A stretch of DNA of 64,000 bases, taken from Patellaria atrata CBS 101060 (Eukaryota; Ascomycota; Dothideomycetes; Patellariales; Patellariaceae). Position numbers and translations under genes: made by a program. The notes under the pieces are model-generated. The model was not told the origin of the DNA. It searched no databases and saw nothing but the letters and a program-made list of their open reading frames with translations. The DNA lies in NCBI GenBank assembly GCA_010093705.1, contig MU006089.1:154875-218874 (forward strand), written 5' to 3'. Below, piece by piece: positions 44,230 to 56,990 of the stretch; the first letter of the stretch is position 1; every line of letters begins with the position of its first letter.

Positions 44230-45122
44230 ATGTCTCGTCCTGAGGATACTCTGTACCCACTTCCTGACCCTTTGCAATTCTATGTTTTCTCACTCATTTG
44301 CTCTGTAGTCCCCCAGACCTGTTCTACAATGACACGGAGTCACGAAAATATACAACGTCCTCTCGCATACGACATATACAGGCTACGATGACAAATCGCG
44401 CACTTGAGCTGTTGGACCTCCGATCTCCCTCGCTCGTTCTGGATGTCGGTTGCGGCTCAGGACTTTCGGGCGAAATACTTTCTTCTATTAGCCCTTCTGA
44501 GGGCGGTCCTCATACCTGGATCGGTTTAGATATATCAGCGTCAATGCTTGGCGTGGCGTTGGAAAAGGATGTCGATGGAGACCTCTTTCTCGCAGATGCC
44601 GGACAAGGCGTGCCATTTCGTCCGGGAACATTTGATGCTGCCATTAGTATCAGTGCCGTACAGTGGTTGTGCAATGCAGAGAGCAGTGAGGAGACTGCTC
44701 AGGGTCGCTTGGGGCGCTTCTTCAATGGGCTGTATGCAAGCTTAAGAAGAGGCGGCAGGGCGGTTTGCCAATTCTACCCCAAAAATGATGATCAGAAACG
44801 TATGATTAGTTCGTCGGCAATTCGTGCAGGCTTTGGTGCAGGTCTACTGGAGGACGATCCCGGAACGAAGAGTGCAAAAGTTTATCTGGTTTTGACTGTC
44901 GGGGGTGGAGATCTTTCGGGAGACATTACTGGTGTTGTGAGTGGGATGGAAGGAGTGGATGTTATGGATAGCAGGAGAAAAGGAAAGAGTCAAATAAAAC
45001 ATGGAGAACAGAAAGGAAGCAAAGCGTGGATTGTGAAGAAAAAAGAGCAAATGGAACGGAAAGGGAAGATCATAAAAGCAAACTCAAAATACACAGGCCG
45101 TAAGCGGAGACCTAATTTTTAG
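44230..45122 (+). CDS. BUD23: 18S rRNA (guanine-N7) methyltransferase Bud23
   Basis: An S-adenosylmethionine-dependent methyltransferase that modifies a guanine of 18S rRNA (G1575 in yeast), working with Trm112 in small-subunit maturation in the nucleus. Exons: 44230-44252 and 44309-45122, giving 278 residues (yeast 275). The splice restores the family N-terminus MSRPEDTLPPDLFYND. SAM-binding motif I is LVLDVGCGSGLSGE, motif II WIGLDISASML, and the SISAVQWLCNAE segment is characteristic. The C-terminus is strongly basic (KGSKAWIVKKKEQMERKG, then YTGRKRRPNF), as in Bud23/WBSCR22. The 23-nt first exon is easily missed. Confidence 0.95.
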
Positions 45123-45423
45123 GCACAATCTTATTTATGAAGTGACGACAGCGGAATACCCCCAGGGCATATTCGAGCGGCATTGAAGGAGTTATGAATC
45201 GATCATTTAGGGGGGTTGTATGATACGGTCCTTATTGGGATCTCTATGAAACAGAATTTTCAATGTCCAGTAACTTCTTTTGGGATCAATTCGCCTTGGT
45301 GGTATTCGAATAGTTTTCGAATCTGTAACCCGCAGGTGTATGTATTCCTTATACTCGACAGCTAAAGTACACAATATTTCACAAAGTCTAGAGGATATCT
45401 AACAGGCTTCCACCACCGTTCTT
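45123..45423. other. Short intergenic region between convergent genes
   Basis: 301 bp between the stops of BUD23 (+) and IDH1 (-). It can hold only the two 3' ends. No terminator-like or repeat structure stands out. Confidence 0.4.
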
Positions 45424-46545
45424 TCATGACCCTGCCTCCATCTGGTTCAAAATAGCTCGTGTGAACTCGTGCGTGGTGCTATTGCCGCCCATATCGCGAG
45501 TTCTAGTCTTGCCAGCTTGGATGACATCATATACAGCCTTGGAAATACGGTTGGCATGGTCATCGAGACCCAAATGCCTAAGCATCATACAGCCGGAAAG
45601 CAGAAGGGCTGTTGGATTTGCCTGATCTTTCCCTTTGATATCCAACCCAACATGTCGACAACCCGGCTCAAAAACAGCCACCTCCCTACCGATGTTGCAT
45701 CCCGGAACAACACCAGGTCCTCCAACCAGACCAGCTGCGATGTTTGAAAGAATACCACCGTAGAGATTCGGCATAACCATGACGTCAAACTGCTGTGGTT
45801 TTGAGACACATTGCATGGAAGCGTTGTCCACAATCATGTCGTTGGTTTCCAAGGTAGGGTAGTCTTCGGCGACCTTCTTGAACGTGTTCCTGAAAAGACC
45901 GTCTGCTAGCTTCATGATGTTTGCCTTGTGTATGCAAGTGACCTTCTTCCTGTTGTTTGCCAACGCGAACGCAAATGCGAACTTTGCGATACGCTCAGAC
46001 TTAGCGCGAGTAATAATCTTGAGAGATTCCACAACCCCCGCGACCGACTGATGCTCCAGACCAGAGTATTCTCCTTCAGTGTTCTCCCGAATGATACAAA
46101 GGTCGACATTCTTGTGGCGTGTCTCGTACCCAGGTATGTTCTTAACTAGAACTATTGAAGCGTAGATGTCGAGTTCTTGACGTAGCGCAACGTTGAACGA
46201 CTGGTGGCCTGAGCGTTCGACTGGAGTATGAAGGATGCCTTTGAGGCCTAGCTGATTGCGCTTTAGAGAAGCAATGGATTCGCGAAAGAGCTCCTCAGAG
46301 TGTTTGTCTCCCGTCTCGATACCAGATACATCGACCTGCTCCCACTCAATCGGAACATTATCCGCCTTGAAGATCTCTCGTACGGACTCAGAGACCTCAG
46401 CGCCGATACCATCACCTGGAATCAGTGTCACTGTATACTTTCCGCCAAACTTTGTTGGTTTGAAAATGTCCGAGGCCGTTGCCATCGTGCGCCGGCTGGT
46501 AAGGCCATTGGCCTTCGCCAACACTCTCGATCCACGGCTTAGCAT
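45424..46545 (-). CDS. IDH1: NAD-isocitrate dehydrogenase, regulatory subunit 1
   Basis: A subunit of the mitochondrial NAD-dependent isocitrate dehydrogenase, which converts isocitrate to 2-oxoglutarate in the citric acid cycle. One exon, 373 residues (yeast Idh1 360). The N-terminus is a mitochondrial presequence (MLSRGSRVLAKANGLTSRR, rich in Arg and Ser, no acidic residue). The fold's NAD/adenylate-side motif VTLIPGDGIGAEVSESV, the substrate-region block HTPVERSGHQSFNVALRQELDIYA, IIRENTEGEYSG and DVMVMPNLYGGILSN are all present. The HTPVERSGHQS variant groups it with the Idh1 subunit rather than the catalytic Idh2. The ATG at 46545 is the first in frame. Divergent from the Mtr2-like gene. 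Confidence 0.95.
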   Translation of the reverse strand: MLSRGSRVLAKANGLTSRRTMATASDIFKPTKFGGKYTVTLIPGDGIGAEVSESVREIFKADNVPIEWEQVDVSGIETGDKHSEELFRESIASLKRNQLGLKGILHTPVERSGHQSFNVALRQELDIYASIVLVKNIPGYETRHKNVDLCIIRENTEGEYSGLEHQSVAGVVESLKIITRAKSERIAKFAFAFALANNRKKVTCIHKANIMKLADGLFRNTFKKVAEDYPTLETNDMIVDNASMQCVSKPQQFDVMVMPNLYGGILSNIAAGLVGGPGVVPGCNIGREVAVFEPGCRHVGLDIKGKDQANPTALLLSGCMMLRHLGLDDHANRISKAVYDVIQAGKTRTRDMGGNSTTHEFTRAILNQMEAGS

Positions 46546-46874
46546 CGCTAGGTACTGATAGTGAATTTGAGCAGAGGTTTGGGGGGCAAGAAGTGGATGA
46601 TTGAGGATATTCAAGCTCAAGGTAGCTTGGTAGGAGGGGTCCTTGAGGTTGGTGTTTTGCAGGATGAGCGGAAACTTGAATGCTTTTTGTCGCTCATGGT
46701 CCGTGCGGACAGCTTTAAAATAAAGAAACTTCTCTCAGTACTTTATTATCACGTCTGGGTACCACCTACTAAACAGTATTGATCCCGCAAACTATCCAAG
46801 ATATACTGATAGGCTATCTTAGATACATAATAAGTCTGGAATCTGGGCATTCTCTCAGATCCCCTTCAAGAAGA
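46546..46874. promoter_or_regulatory. Shared promoter region, IDH1 / MTR2-like
   Basis: 329 bp lie between the outward-reading start codons. A GGGTACCACC block occurs near 46,757. No verified factor site. Confidence 0.5.
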
Positions 46875-47446
46875 ATGTCAGAGAGTAGCGCGAACGACCA
46901 TATTGAGATCCTTATCAAGACCGCAACAGAGAGTAGGTCCTGAACTCGCCATCTTGAACCAAACTACAGCCGTTATTAACAAGATCCAAAGCTGCTGAGA
47001 GCTTCGTTGATGCATATTATACCGCTCTTCAGGCATCTCGACCTACTATATCCTCCTATTATGTCCCCCGTGAAACGCTCCCTGATGGCAAAATTGTCCC
47101 TATCATTGTATGGAACGGAAATTCAATTGAAACCGCTGCAGCATTTCAAGAAATGTTTGAAAAAGAAATGCCATTCATGCACTATGAGGTTCAGGCTCTC
47201 GACTGTCATGTGATGAATCCAGGTGATAGCGCGGTAGACGACACCAGTAAAGCAGCAGAAAAGAAAATCTCCATCATCGTAGCTATCAATGGCTTTGTCA
47301 GATTAGCGGAAGCCCGAGAAGGCCCTACGAAAGGTTTTAGTGAAAGCATTGTTCTGGCTCCGAATCCTGAAAAGGCCCTCAAGGGACCAAAAGCGGCTAC
47401 TAGAGCCTGGTTAATACAGTCCCAGGTCTTCAGATATGTAGTCTGA
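46875..47446 (+). CDS. MTR2: NTF2-like mRNA export factor, Mtr2-like
   Basis: Likely the small partner of Mex67, forming the heterodimer that carries mRNA and pre-60S particles through nuclear pores. Exons: 46875-46932 and 46992-47446, giving 170 residues (yeast Mtr2 184). The NTF2-like start is visible as AESFVDAYYTALQ, followed by SSYYVPRETLPDGKIVPIIVWNGNSI, FQEMFEKEMPFMHYEVQALDCHVMN and a terminal ATRAWLIQSQVFRYVV strand pair. The intron acceptor (CCAAAG, ending 46991) was picked because the nearer AG breaks the frame. Assignment to Mtr2 rather than another NTF2-fold protein rests on the VW-N-G and H-Y-E-x-Q-x-x-D-C-H pattern and is probable, not certain. Confidence 0.75.
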
Positions 47447-48212
47447 AGCTTAGAGCTCGGATTACCTCAGGCAGTTTGAAAAGAATTTGAATGGTCTCGG
47501 GACCAGGTCTTGTTCCTGCTATCCATCTTTCTTCTCCCTCTAGTACATGGTAAGTAGTAAGTAGTGCACACTCTCGTCCTTTGAAGTTCCCCCGAGAATC
47601 AAACTCTCCAATCTCGTCTTAGGGTTGTATCTGATTTGTGTTAGCTGTCCACGATCCTAAGATTGGTTGTGCATGTATTTAGTCTAGATAGGATTTGACG
47701 TTGAGTCCATATCATATTAAAGCGAACCTAAAATTCTCCAACGTAAGATTATTCTCAGCCCCAAGGTGTCTGTATTTATACATGGATTTTCATAATTCAA
47801 CCACACGCGTGGCTTCTTTTCACTGTGGAGACATTAGATGTGAGAAGCGAAATAAAACGCTCCCGTTTGCACCCTCTTGGACAATAGTCACACTGGACAA
47901 TCAACTTTTCCACTGCTCTTCAAATCACAATAGATCTTGATCTGAGTCACCTCATGGAGACTCTTAGGAAAGTTGTCCACCATAACTCAAATTTGCAGTT
48001 TGCATCTATTACATCTCTCTTTCCTCCTTACTCAACCGTCAAACGTCTTCTCTAAACACGAAAAGTCTCACATCTTACTTTGCTTCCTTATATCTTTACG
48101 CACGCGTCAATTCTTCTCCAAATTCGAATACCTTGCATCTCACTTCCCTACTCAAACGCCAACACAAACAGGTCGACTTCAACCGTCGATCCCTTCCACA
48201 AATTCAGAAACC
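47447..48212. other. Intergenic region upstream of the unknown coiled-coil protein gene
   Basis: About 770 bp, same-strand spacing. The right third is pyrimidine-rich (TCTCTCTTTCCTCCTTACTC and similar), as is usual for fungal promoters and leaders. An open frame enters the next gene from 47,973, but the ATG at 48,213 begins the conserved-looking part. Nothing else was recognised. Confidence 0.4.
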
Positions 48213-50321
48213 ATGAAGTGTTACGAAGTTGGAACAAATAAGCACGCAGAGGTATCTGTCAAGGCTGACGAAGTCACTTGTACTGAGTACAATGATTATG
48301 TCGATGCAAATGGCGCTATTTGCTGCTGGATACCACTTGAAGATGGCAAGAAGATTACTATCTTCTGTAAAATTTTTAGCACCTCATCAGCTCTTTACTT
48401 GGATCTTATGATGGATGGGATATTGCGTAATTCAAAAACGTTCAACTCCAAAGGCGACAAACCTTTGAATAGGAAGCACACCTTCGATTTCGTCTACTAC
48501 AAGCATTCGAAGCTCTTGAAGAAGGCTGAGGCCTATGCTTCTAAATTCGATCATCCAGTGAATATGGCAGAAGGAGAGCATGAAAGCGTGGGTGTCATTG
48601 AAGTTCGAGTGTCACTCACCTCCGACAGCAAAGATGTCCATAAAGTCACGGACGTTAACACTTTCAACGAGGTAGAGACATGGAATGAGCAATATCAGAG
48701 ACCTAATTATATGCCTGGATTTCATCACGTCCAACCCACGCAAGAGATTCGATTCCGGGACATTGACGATTCTGTTTTGACCGTAAGTCAACGTTCAACC
48801 CTTTTGAAGAATATTAAAGAGCCTCGTCCTGGGGCGGAACCTTGGGCTATCTTTCGTTTCCATTATCGTCCGCAGGCCCTTCTAGCTGAGTTCCAAAGGG
48901 TCACCAACGAGGAACATGCACTCGGGCTTTCTATGGCAACTAACGCCGAAGACCACCCCAAAGCTAACGGCACACCGAACTCGCTCGGCCACGCTGACCT
49001 AACGGATATTATTGTACCCCCTACCCGTTCTGCGACGGAAGATACTCAATGTTTCAAACTGAACAATGGATCAGTAAAGAATAACGACGAGTCAGCTACG
49101 AGGCGCGCAGCATCAGAATTCGAACCTACATCACTTCGCACTTTGCAGGGCCAACCCAATGCTGAGGTCAAGAAACGCGCAACACAGGCGAAGAACAAGG
49201 GGTGGAAAGAATCTATTGGAATGGACATTGCTAGCAATACCCTAACTGCAAAGGCTCAGAAAGTTCGTGGTCGTTCGAACAAGCAAAGTATGCCTACGGC
49301 ATCGCCTCGCCACAGCCTCGGGTCCAGCACATCGCAACCAAACGAGACTCAAAAGCGCGGTCAGATGTCAGAAAGCATTACCTCGAGCACTCATCCTACC
49401 GACTGTGTTGTCCAAACTCATGGCGAAAAGGAGGCGACTGAATTGATGGCAGAGTCCAGTGACCATTCCATAGTGGAGCAAGAGGCCGAGTCCATTAGAA
49501 ATGGTCAGGTAAAAGTGGTCAAGCTAAGCTCCCCTAAGCCTGACGCAAACGGCGGTGTCCTGGTGAGTCAAGCTCCTGAGACTAATGGAGTTGAATTCGA
49601 CCTGAATATATTTGGAATCGACGACCTTTTTTCTCCCACATCTGTCTGTAGCAACGTCACACTGGACAATATTGTCGTGAAGATGCCGGAGTCTATTGGA
49701 GACCTAGAAGGCCCTCTCCTCGATCCTTCAACACCTAGCCCGTCCAGCACCCAGAAGATAGATACCGTTACTACGCCTACGCTAACTCTCGAGCAAGACA
49801 ACTCATCTAAGGATATCATGATGACTCCACCCCCAACCAATGGCAAGCGTTCCTCGCTTTGTGACGATACTACACCAACCCAAAGGAAGAACAAAAAGGT
49901 CAAGGTCGAAAGTTCACTTACCGAGCTAGAGCGCCAGATTGCTGAACGGAAACGAATTCTAGAAGAGAAGAAAGCAAAGACGGCTGCGATGAAGAAGCTT
50001 GCTGCTGAGGCGAAGGTATGAACACTCTATGCATGTTCTTTCAATCCGGTCGCTGACCTGAGTGGTAGGCGAAACGAGAAGCAAAGATGGAATCAGTTCG
50101 TGTAAAGCAGCTAGAGGAGTTGCAAAAACTAGACGAAGCAATCGAGGAGGAAGAGCGTATGGCTGCAGAAGCAGAGGTTCGTATCGTGCAACACCGTCAG
50201 CGGTATGATGAAATAACAATGACACTAGGCAGAACGTATTCAGAATGAGGAAGCTTATCTCTCTGATGATGTCGACATCGAGGACGATAGTGACCACGAC
50301 CATGAAGGTAGCAAGAACTAG
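48213..50321 (+). CDS. Unknown protein with globular N-terminus and C-terminal coiled coil
   Basis: Exons: 48213-50015, 50069-50176 and 50244-50321, giving 662 residues. Residues 1-235 look globular (ICCWIPLEDGKKITIFCKIF, RKHTFDFVYYKHSKLLKKAE, ending in PWAIFRFHYRPQALLAEF). They resemble a domain common in fungal uncharacterised proteins (possibly the DUF7918 type, from memory). A long disordered part follows, rich in Ser, Thr and Asn. The end is a charged coiled coil (LTELERQIAERKRILEEKKAK, then REAKMESVRVKQLEELQKLDE) and an acidic tail (DDVDIEDDSDHDHEG). The acceptor of exon 3 was chosen over an earlier AG because it alone gives this acidic frame. The role is unknown; the tail suggests nuclear or chromatin-linked work (weak inference). 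Confidence 0.7.
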
Positions 50322-51082
50322 CCCTAGCGATTTACGTTGTACAGGAGTGAATCTGCGCCATGATCATGAACTCGTGATATCAGTTTAACTATCTGTTAGG
50401 CGATGATATCTAGGGTAAGAAGGGGAACTATTAGTTGCCTCCTGGCGGAATGTCTGGTGCAAGTTTGGTCTGATCTCTTCTTATGGATTTGATATATTAC
50501 TCCTCTAGCATCAAGGTTGATTTGTGCATGGTGATCTTGAGGGAATGGACCCTCTGGCTCCAGGCATGGTATGGCTTTCGATTCTGGTTTTGGGTTTCTA
50601 CAAAGCCTACCGCTTTTATGGTGCAAGAAGCATATCACTTGAATTACGGGGGAAAAAAGATACCTTATGGGGCATGATGATTCCTCTTTGGACTTAGGTA
50701 GTTCTAGTGTACAGTAGTTTTATAGCAGGACTAGGATTACTTTCTCTACACCTTAGACCGACTATAAAATTGAATTACTAGCATCAGACTCCATAGTAGG
50801 AAATAGAACAAAAGTTACTGCGAGCACCAACAGTCAAAGGGTTCGTAAATCGGAATTCAAAAACAACCTGGAAGGAAGATAGTGGAAGTACAGGGCAGTA
50901 CATCTGGTAAAATACGGAGATTCATCGGATGATGGGGTTTACCCGTTCTCTCTCTTCTTCTTTTAGACTACCTTAAGTGTACTCGAACAATATCACGGCA
51001 TTCAACGAAGATCTCATCCCTGGAATTTAACTCTACGTCTATATTTTCCGCAATCGTAACGATCTCAAAACTTGTGGTGATC
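50322..51082. other. Intergenic region upstream of RIB4
   Basis: About 760 bp between same-strand genes. Small frames on both strands (for example 50,396-50,638 minus) lack features. The right half should hold the RIB4 promoter. No riboswitch-like or repeat structure was recognised. Confidence 0.4.
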
Positions 51083-51973
<891 letters not shown>

Positions 51974-53049
51974 GAGCCGGATCTTGGGTGTATATTATGA
52001 GGACAATATAGAAATGACAGTATAATATCTACCTCTGAAGAGCGAGAGGTAGATTGGCGAGTACGGACGAAATTCTTCCGAAAATTGCCATGTCCAGTGC
52101 TACGTGCGTCCTATGACTCCCTTTCTCTCTTCCTGCGGATACTGGAAACGATTAATTATCATGGTCCGTATTGAATGTGCAATTCATTAGAGATTGTCGC
52201 TCAATTGGAATTTTTCGAAGCTCCGGTCGATATCGCTCATATGACGGAGGGTGGAGCGGATTGTCCGGCTCTATCCAGCGCGTCCCGCTCCGCTCCACTC
52301 CGCTATGCCCAGCAATGCTCGATTATTCACGTGAGAGCGGAATGCGGCCGTCCGAAGATGGGGACAAAAGAAATGTTTTTACGATATGCGGGAGATTATT
52401 GGGATTGCATTCCTCCCAATTACTGACATACCAAACGTGGTGACGGAAGGGATGATTGCTAACTAAATTAATCAATATTAAAAAAAAAGCCGGCCGGCAG
52501 AAATTGGGATGTTGAGTTGTTCGACAACCGAAGTCGCCCCCTAAAACTGGGCGCATAGGTCCCCCCTTGGTCGTGTTAGGTACCCGCGTTAGGCTGAAGG
52601 TGTACCCGTAGCTTTTAGGAATTCAGGAGGGCAAAGCGATGGAACCTGAAGCGACGGGATCACCTCACCGGGCTTCGAAATCGAAATGCCAACCTTGGAA
52701 ACCTTCAACCTCCACCCATTAACATCCAACAACAACCGACAAACTCAAACCGATCCGACTTCTTTCTTTGTCACCGTTTCCTTATCTTCTACCTCACACT
52801 GTCAACCTCTATCCTTCACCACCTTTTTGACCCTCTACTCCTCATCCCTCCCGTCTTCATACCCTCATTGCCTGCCTCTCGTGCCTCGTTCGCGTTGCGG
52901 CTCCTCTGCTCCCCACATCACCGCGTTTCTGACCGTCGAACTCCTGCAAGTTCCCTTTGTCGCAACACGCGCCTCGCCCAACCTTCAAATTCTACACCAT
53001 ATCGCTCACTCTTAGGTGGAGATGGTGAGGTGAAAGTGGTAGCTGTATT
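51974..53049 (+). promoter_or_regulatory. Intergenic region and pyrimidine-rich leader of SET1
   Basis: The first 500 bp hold nothing recognisable apart from a short CGCTCCGCTCCACTCCGCT run near 52,288. From about 52,690 to 53,020 the sense strand is strongly C/T-rich (CCTCCACCC, CTTCACCACC, CCTCTACTCC), as in long fungal 5' leaders. An open frame from an ATG at 52,686 runs 109 codons to 53,015, 34 bp before the SET1 start codon, and could act as an upstream ORF if transcribed. Confidence 0.5.
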
Positions 53050-56000
53050 ATGTCGCGCGCTTCGGCGTTCGAGGCCTTCTTCCCTAATGCTGCCCCTTCC
53101 GTCTTGCAGCAAAAGAGGAAAAGGCTTCAAGAACAAGAGCGCTGGCATGAGAAGACCAAGGGTAGTCCGGCGCATCAGGAAAACTATCAATCCAACACCA
53201 CCTCTCGCGAAGATGACGACCCTCCGAAAAGCGAGTCTGGTGACTTGTTGAACGGTGTCGGTTCTGCCAGCTCTCTTGCGAGCACTGTTTCCTCTGTCTT
53301 CAGCAGCGGCGGTCACAGCGCCCCCAATATGTCTTCCTACCCTGGCGCAACTGCTAATGTGCATGCGTTGACTCCTCTTACGAATAACGATTTCTCTCCT
53401 CCGGGCAAGACATCAAGTCCGCACACAATCAAACCTCACAATGACGCTATGTACATTGATAATACGTTATCTCAGGACATCGCTACCGCGAACCGGTCGC
53501 ACTCCACTTCCAATGCCATTACCCCCATCCACACTCCCCCCGAGCCAAATTTGCAGGCCCGACCCGGTCCTGGCGAAGTTAAAGGCTTTCGACTAACCTA
53601 TGATCCAGAGCTGGATGAAAAACTTCCCCCCAAGGATCGACGGAAGGTCAAGGCCCGATATAAAACTTTTGGTGAAGCGGTACGTTCTCAATCCAAACAC
53701 TCAATATTTCTTCGGTTATTCACTCTCGCGACATAACTTATGTCCAAATGTTAACGGTTTATTTTGACATAGGAGGACCCTGCGCCCCCTCCCGATCCCC
53801 GGTTGGCGATTGCCGGATATACCGCTGGACTATATCACCCGCAGAACAGGCCGGCCAAGATGAAGCTTCGACCTGCACCCTACTGTTTGAAGCGCTTCTC
53901 CAAAGACTCACATACAGTCGGCCCTGGTCCGGCGACAAAGATTGTTGTTACTGGTTACGATCCATTCGTAAGCGGCGAACCGCAGCTCAGGGCTCTTTTT
54001 GGCAGTTTTGGAGCAATTGCCGAGCTCGACAATAAAATTGATAGTAATACAGGTAGTTTCCTGGGCATATGTCTAATAACTTATAGAGACTCTCACTCTG
54101 CTCGTGGCGCCGTTCTCGTACCTGCTCCGGTAGCTGCGAAGAAAGCCGAAAAGGAGGCCAATTCTCATCGCATGCACCAGAAAACCATTAGGGTAGAACG
54201 AGACCGAGAAGGTAACAAATGTCGACGTTTTGTTGAAGCCGTAATGAAGCGCAACGCCGAGAAGAGGGCACAGTCTAAACCTATCGAAAGTCTAAGACAA
54301 ACCCAAACCCCTATAACGCCTGTTAACGTTACCCCCGGTCCACCACCGGATGCACCCAAGGGACCTTCGGGGAGGAAACCGCCAGAAGGACCTCGAATAC
54401 AAATCCCACCTCGTCCCCAAGCCCATAGCCTTGTCGAGCAGGAGTCAGTATTGCTTAGTATCAAACGAGAACCTTACATATTCATCGCGCACTGTTATGT
54501 TCCAGTTCTGGGCACCACGATTGAGCACCTGAAGAAGCGAATGCGGATGTATGATTGGGAGCATGTTAGAGTTGACCAAACTGGATACTTCATAATTTTC
54601 AAGAATCATAAACATGGGGAAGAGGAGTGCGTCAAATGCTATGCAGAATGCCATATGCAACCCCTCTTCACGTACGTGATGAACATGGAATGCCAGCGAT
54701 ATGGGAATCCACATTATGAGCGTAGTCCGAGCCCGGAGACAAAGGCGCTTGAGAATAAAAAGAAGATGGAGGAAGATAGATTGCGAAGGTGGGAAGATGA
54801 AGATTGGGAAACGGAGAAATCTGAACGGGCGAGACACCTTGATCCAGTGTGCGCGGCAACTGAGAAACTGAAGATCGAGCTCGGTGAAAAGTTAATGAGC
54901 GAAGTTAAGAGTCGTATAGTTGGAACTACATTGTACGATTGTCTAGACCCGGATCGTCATGTTGCGAAACGCCGCAAGTTAGGCATCAACGATCCAACCA
55001 GTCAAGAAAACAAACCCCCTACTTTCTTCCTATTGCGGGGCGACGACACTCCACCATTCGGTAGCTCTAACACTCGAGCCGGATTCTCGAAGTTCCAACG
55101 GAGGCCCCTGTCCAACTACGATCACAACTCCCGCTCAAGAAAGTTTACACAGTCCAAGCCTATCAACGTATTTGCTGATGAGCGACGCAAAAGGCCCCCC
55201 CCTAAACGCGTCAGTGTTAGACCTCTTCATCAACGTCTCCAGGACTTCTACGAGGAAGACGAAGAGTCTTCAGACGAGCAGGCAACTTCTATCACTAGAG
55301 ATGCGGAAGAGCAGGAAAGTAGGCCCCTGAGCCGAATGAGTCTTGAATCTCCTGCCGCGTTCGATTTAGAGGAAGAGTATGAACTCCCCAGGCGTAAGCG
55401 GCGAAGGATGGATCAAGAAGATTTAGGATGGGGTGATGATTTAGCATATGCTGACACACAGGCACGTGAACTTGTGGGACATCTTCTTGATAAAGATCCC
55501 GACCTCATGGCAGATCGAGAACTCGAGCAACTCATTTGCACGTTGCCTAAGTCTTCCGCTCTCTATAAACGTGCGAAGGGTGTCATCAAATATCGCACTA
55601 TGATTCGAGAAGGAGAGGAGATATTTGGAATCAAGTCCGAGGAAGACAATACTGATCTCGCAGGTATGGCAGTACCTACAATTGATGTCACGTTGAACGA
55701 TACCGTCGACGAGAACCTTGAGGAGCCCCAGCCCGCGCTGAAGAAGAAGACGAAGACGAAGAGGAAAACCAAGAAGCAGCTTCTTGAAGAACAGGAGGCC
55801 CTCCGGAAACAGGCCAGGACTGCCGAAGAAGTACTGGGTGCCGAAGCAGTCCCAGTTGTTCAGGAAATCGAGGCTCAAGTCCAACAACTGGAAGAGCCAC
55901 AGCTTGATGAAGCTCGCGCAGAAGTCGAATGGGGAGTATCTGCGGATATACCAAGACGGACCGTAGAGGATGATCCTGATGTCGTTCTCGATGTAGATGG

Positions 56001-56990
56001 CTGGCAACATTTGCTGAAGGACGATGAGGATCTACAATTCATCAAGACTGTTCTTAAGAATGAGAAAACTGCAAACATTCGGGATATCAAACTCTGGTCC
56101 TGGAATCAAAAGCAGCTCAAGTTGCTCAATAACAATGGCGTACACGGACTTACCCGTATTCAGGAGAGGATAAGTGGCTATTATGTGCCAAACCAGACCG
56201 GATCCGCTCGAACGGAAGGTGTGAAGCCGATTTCACAAGAAGAGAAATCGAAATACCTTCCACATCGCATTCGAGTCCAGAAAGAGCGCGAGGCACGTGA
56301 AGCTCGCGAACTGCAAGCCGGTAAAGACAACTCTGCGGCAACGGCGGAAGCAGCTAGGTTAGCAGCTGCCGCAAAAACAGCTACAACAACCATCTCTCGA
56401 TCTAATCGTGCTAATAATCGTCGGCTTCAAAACGAGATCAACACGCAGAAACAAACGCTTAGTAACGATATCGAAGTTCGTTTCAACCAATTGAAGAAGC
56501 GAAAGAAGCTTGTCAAGTTCGATCGGTCTGCTATCCACGGCTGGGGTCTGTATGCTGAGCAAGATATTGCCGCCAACGACATGATTATCGAATATGTTGG
56601 TGAGAAGGTCCGGCAGAAGGTTGCTGATCTCCGTGAGATCAGGTATACCAAGCAAGGCATGGGTAGCAGTTATTTGTTCCGCATTGACGATGATACAATC
56701 ATTGATGCGACTAAGAAAGGTGGCATTGCACGGTTCATTAACCATAGTTGCTCACCCAGCTGTACTGCTAAGATCATCAAGGTGGACGGGACTAAGCGCA
56801 TCGTCATCTACGCGCTGCGGGACATACAAAGAAGTAAGTTCAATGGATGGCATGATAGGTGATACAATACTGACAGATCTGTTCAGACGAAGAACTCACG
56901 TACGATTACAAATTCGAACGAGAGATTGGGAGTGATGATCGTATTCCTTGTCTTTGCGGTTCTGCGAATTGCAAAGGCTTCCTTAATTGA
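53050..56990 (+). CDS. SET1: Histone H3 lysine-4 methyltransferase Set1 (COMPASS)
   Basis: The catalytic subunit of COMPASS, which mono-, di- and trimethylates H3K4 at transcribed genes in the nucleus. Exons: 53050-53679, 53773-56833 and 56887-56990, giving 1,264 residues. In order: a disordered N-terminus, an RRM-like domain ([13 protein letters not shown]...[11 protein letters not shown], about residue 265) and a second SET1-associated RNA-binding region ([13 protein letters not shown]). A long acidic and basic middle and the n-SET region ([23 protein letters not shown]) follow. The SET domain has [30 protein letters not shown] and ELTYDYKFE. The post-SET Cys cluster is [13 protein letters not shown] at the C-terminus. 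All residues expected for SAM and zinc binding are visible. The last intron splits the SET domain. Confidence 0.96.

Noticed and set aside
55441-56010. 189-codon minus-strand frame within SET1
   Set aside because: Antisense shadow of the Set1 middle region; Leu/Phe-rich composition mirrors Glu/Lys codons.
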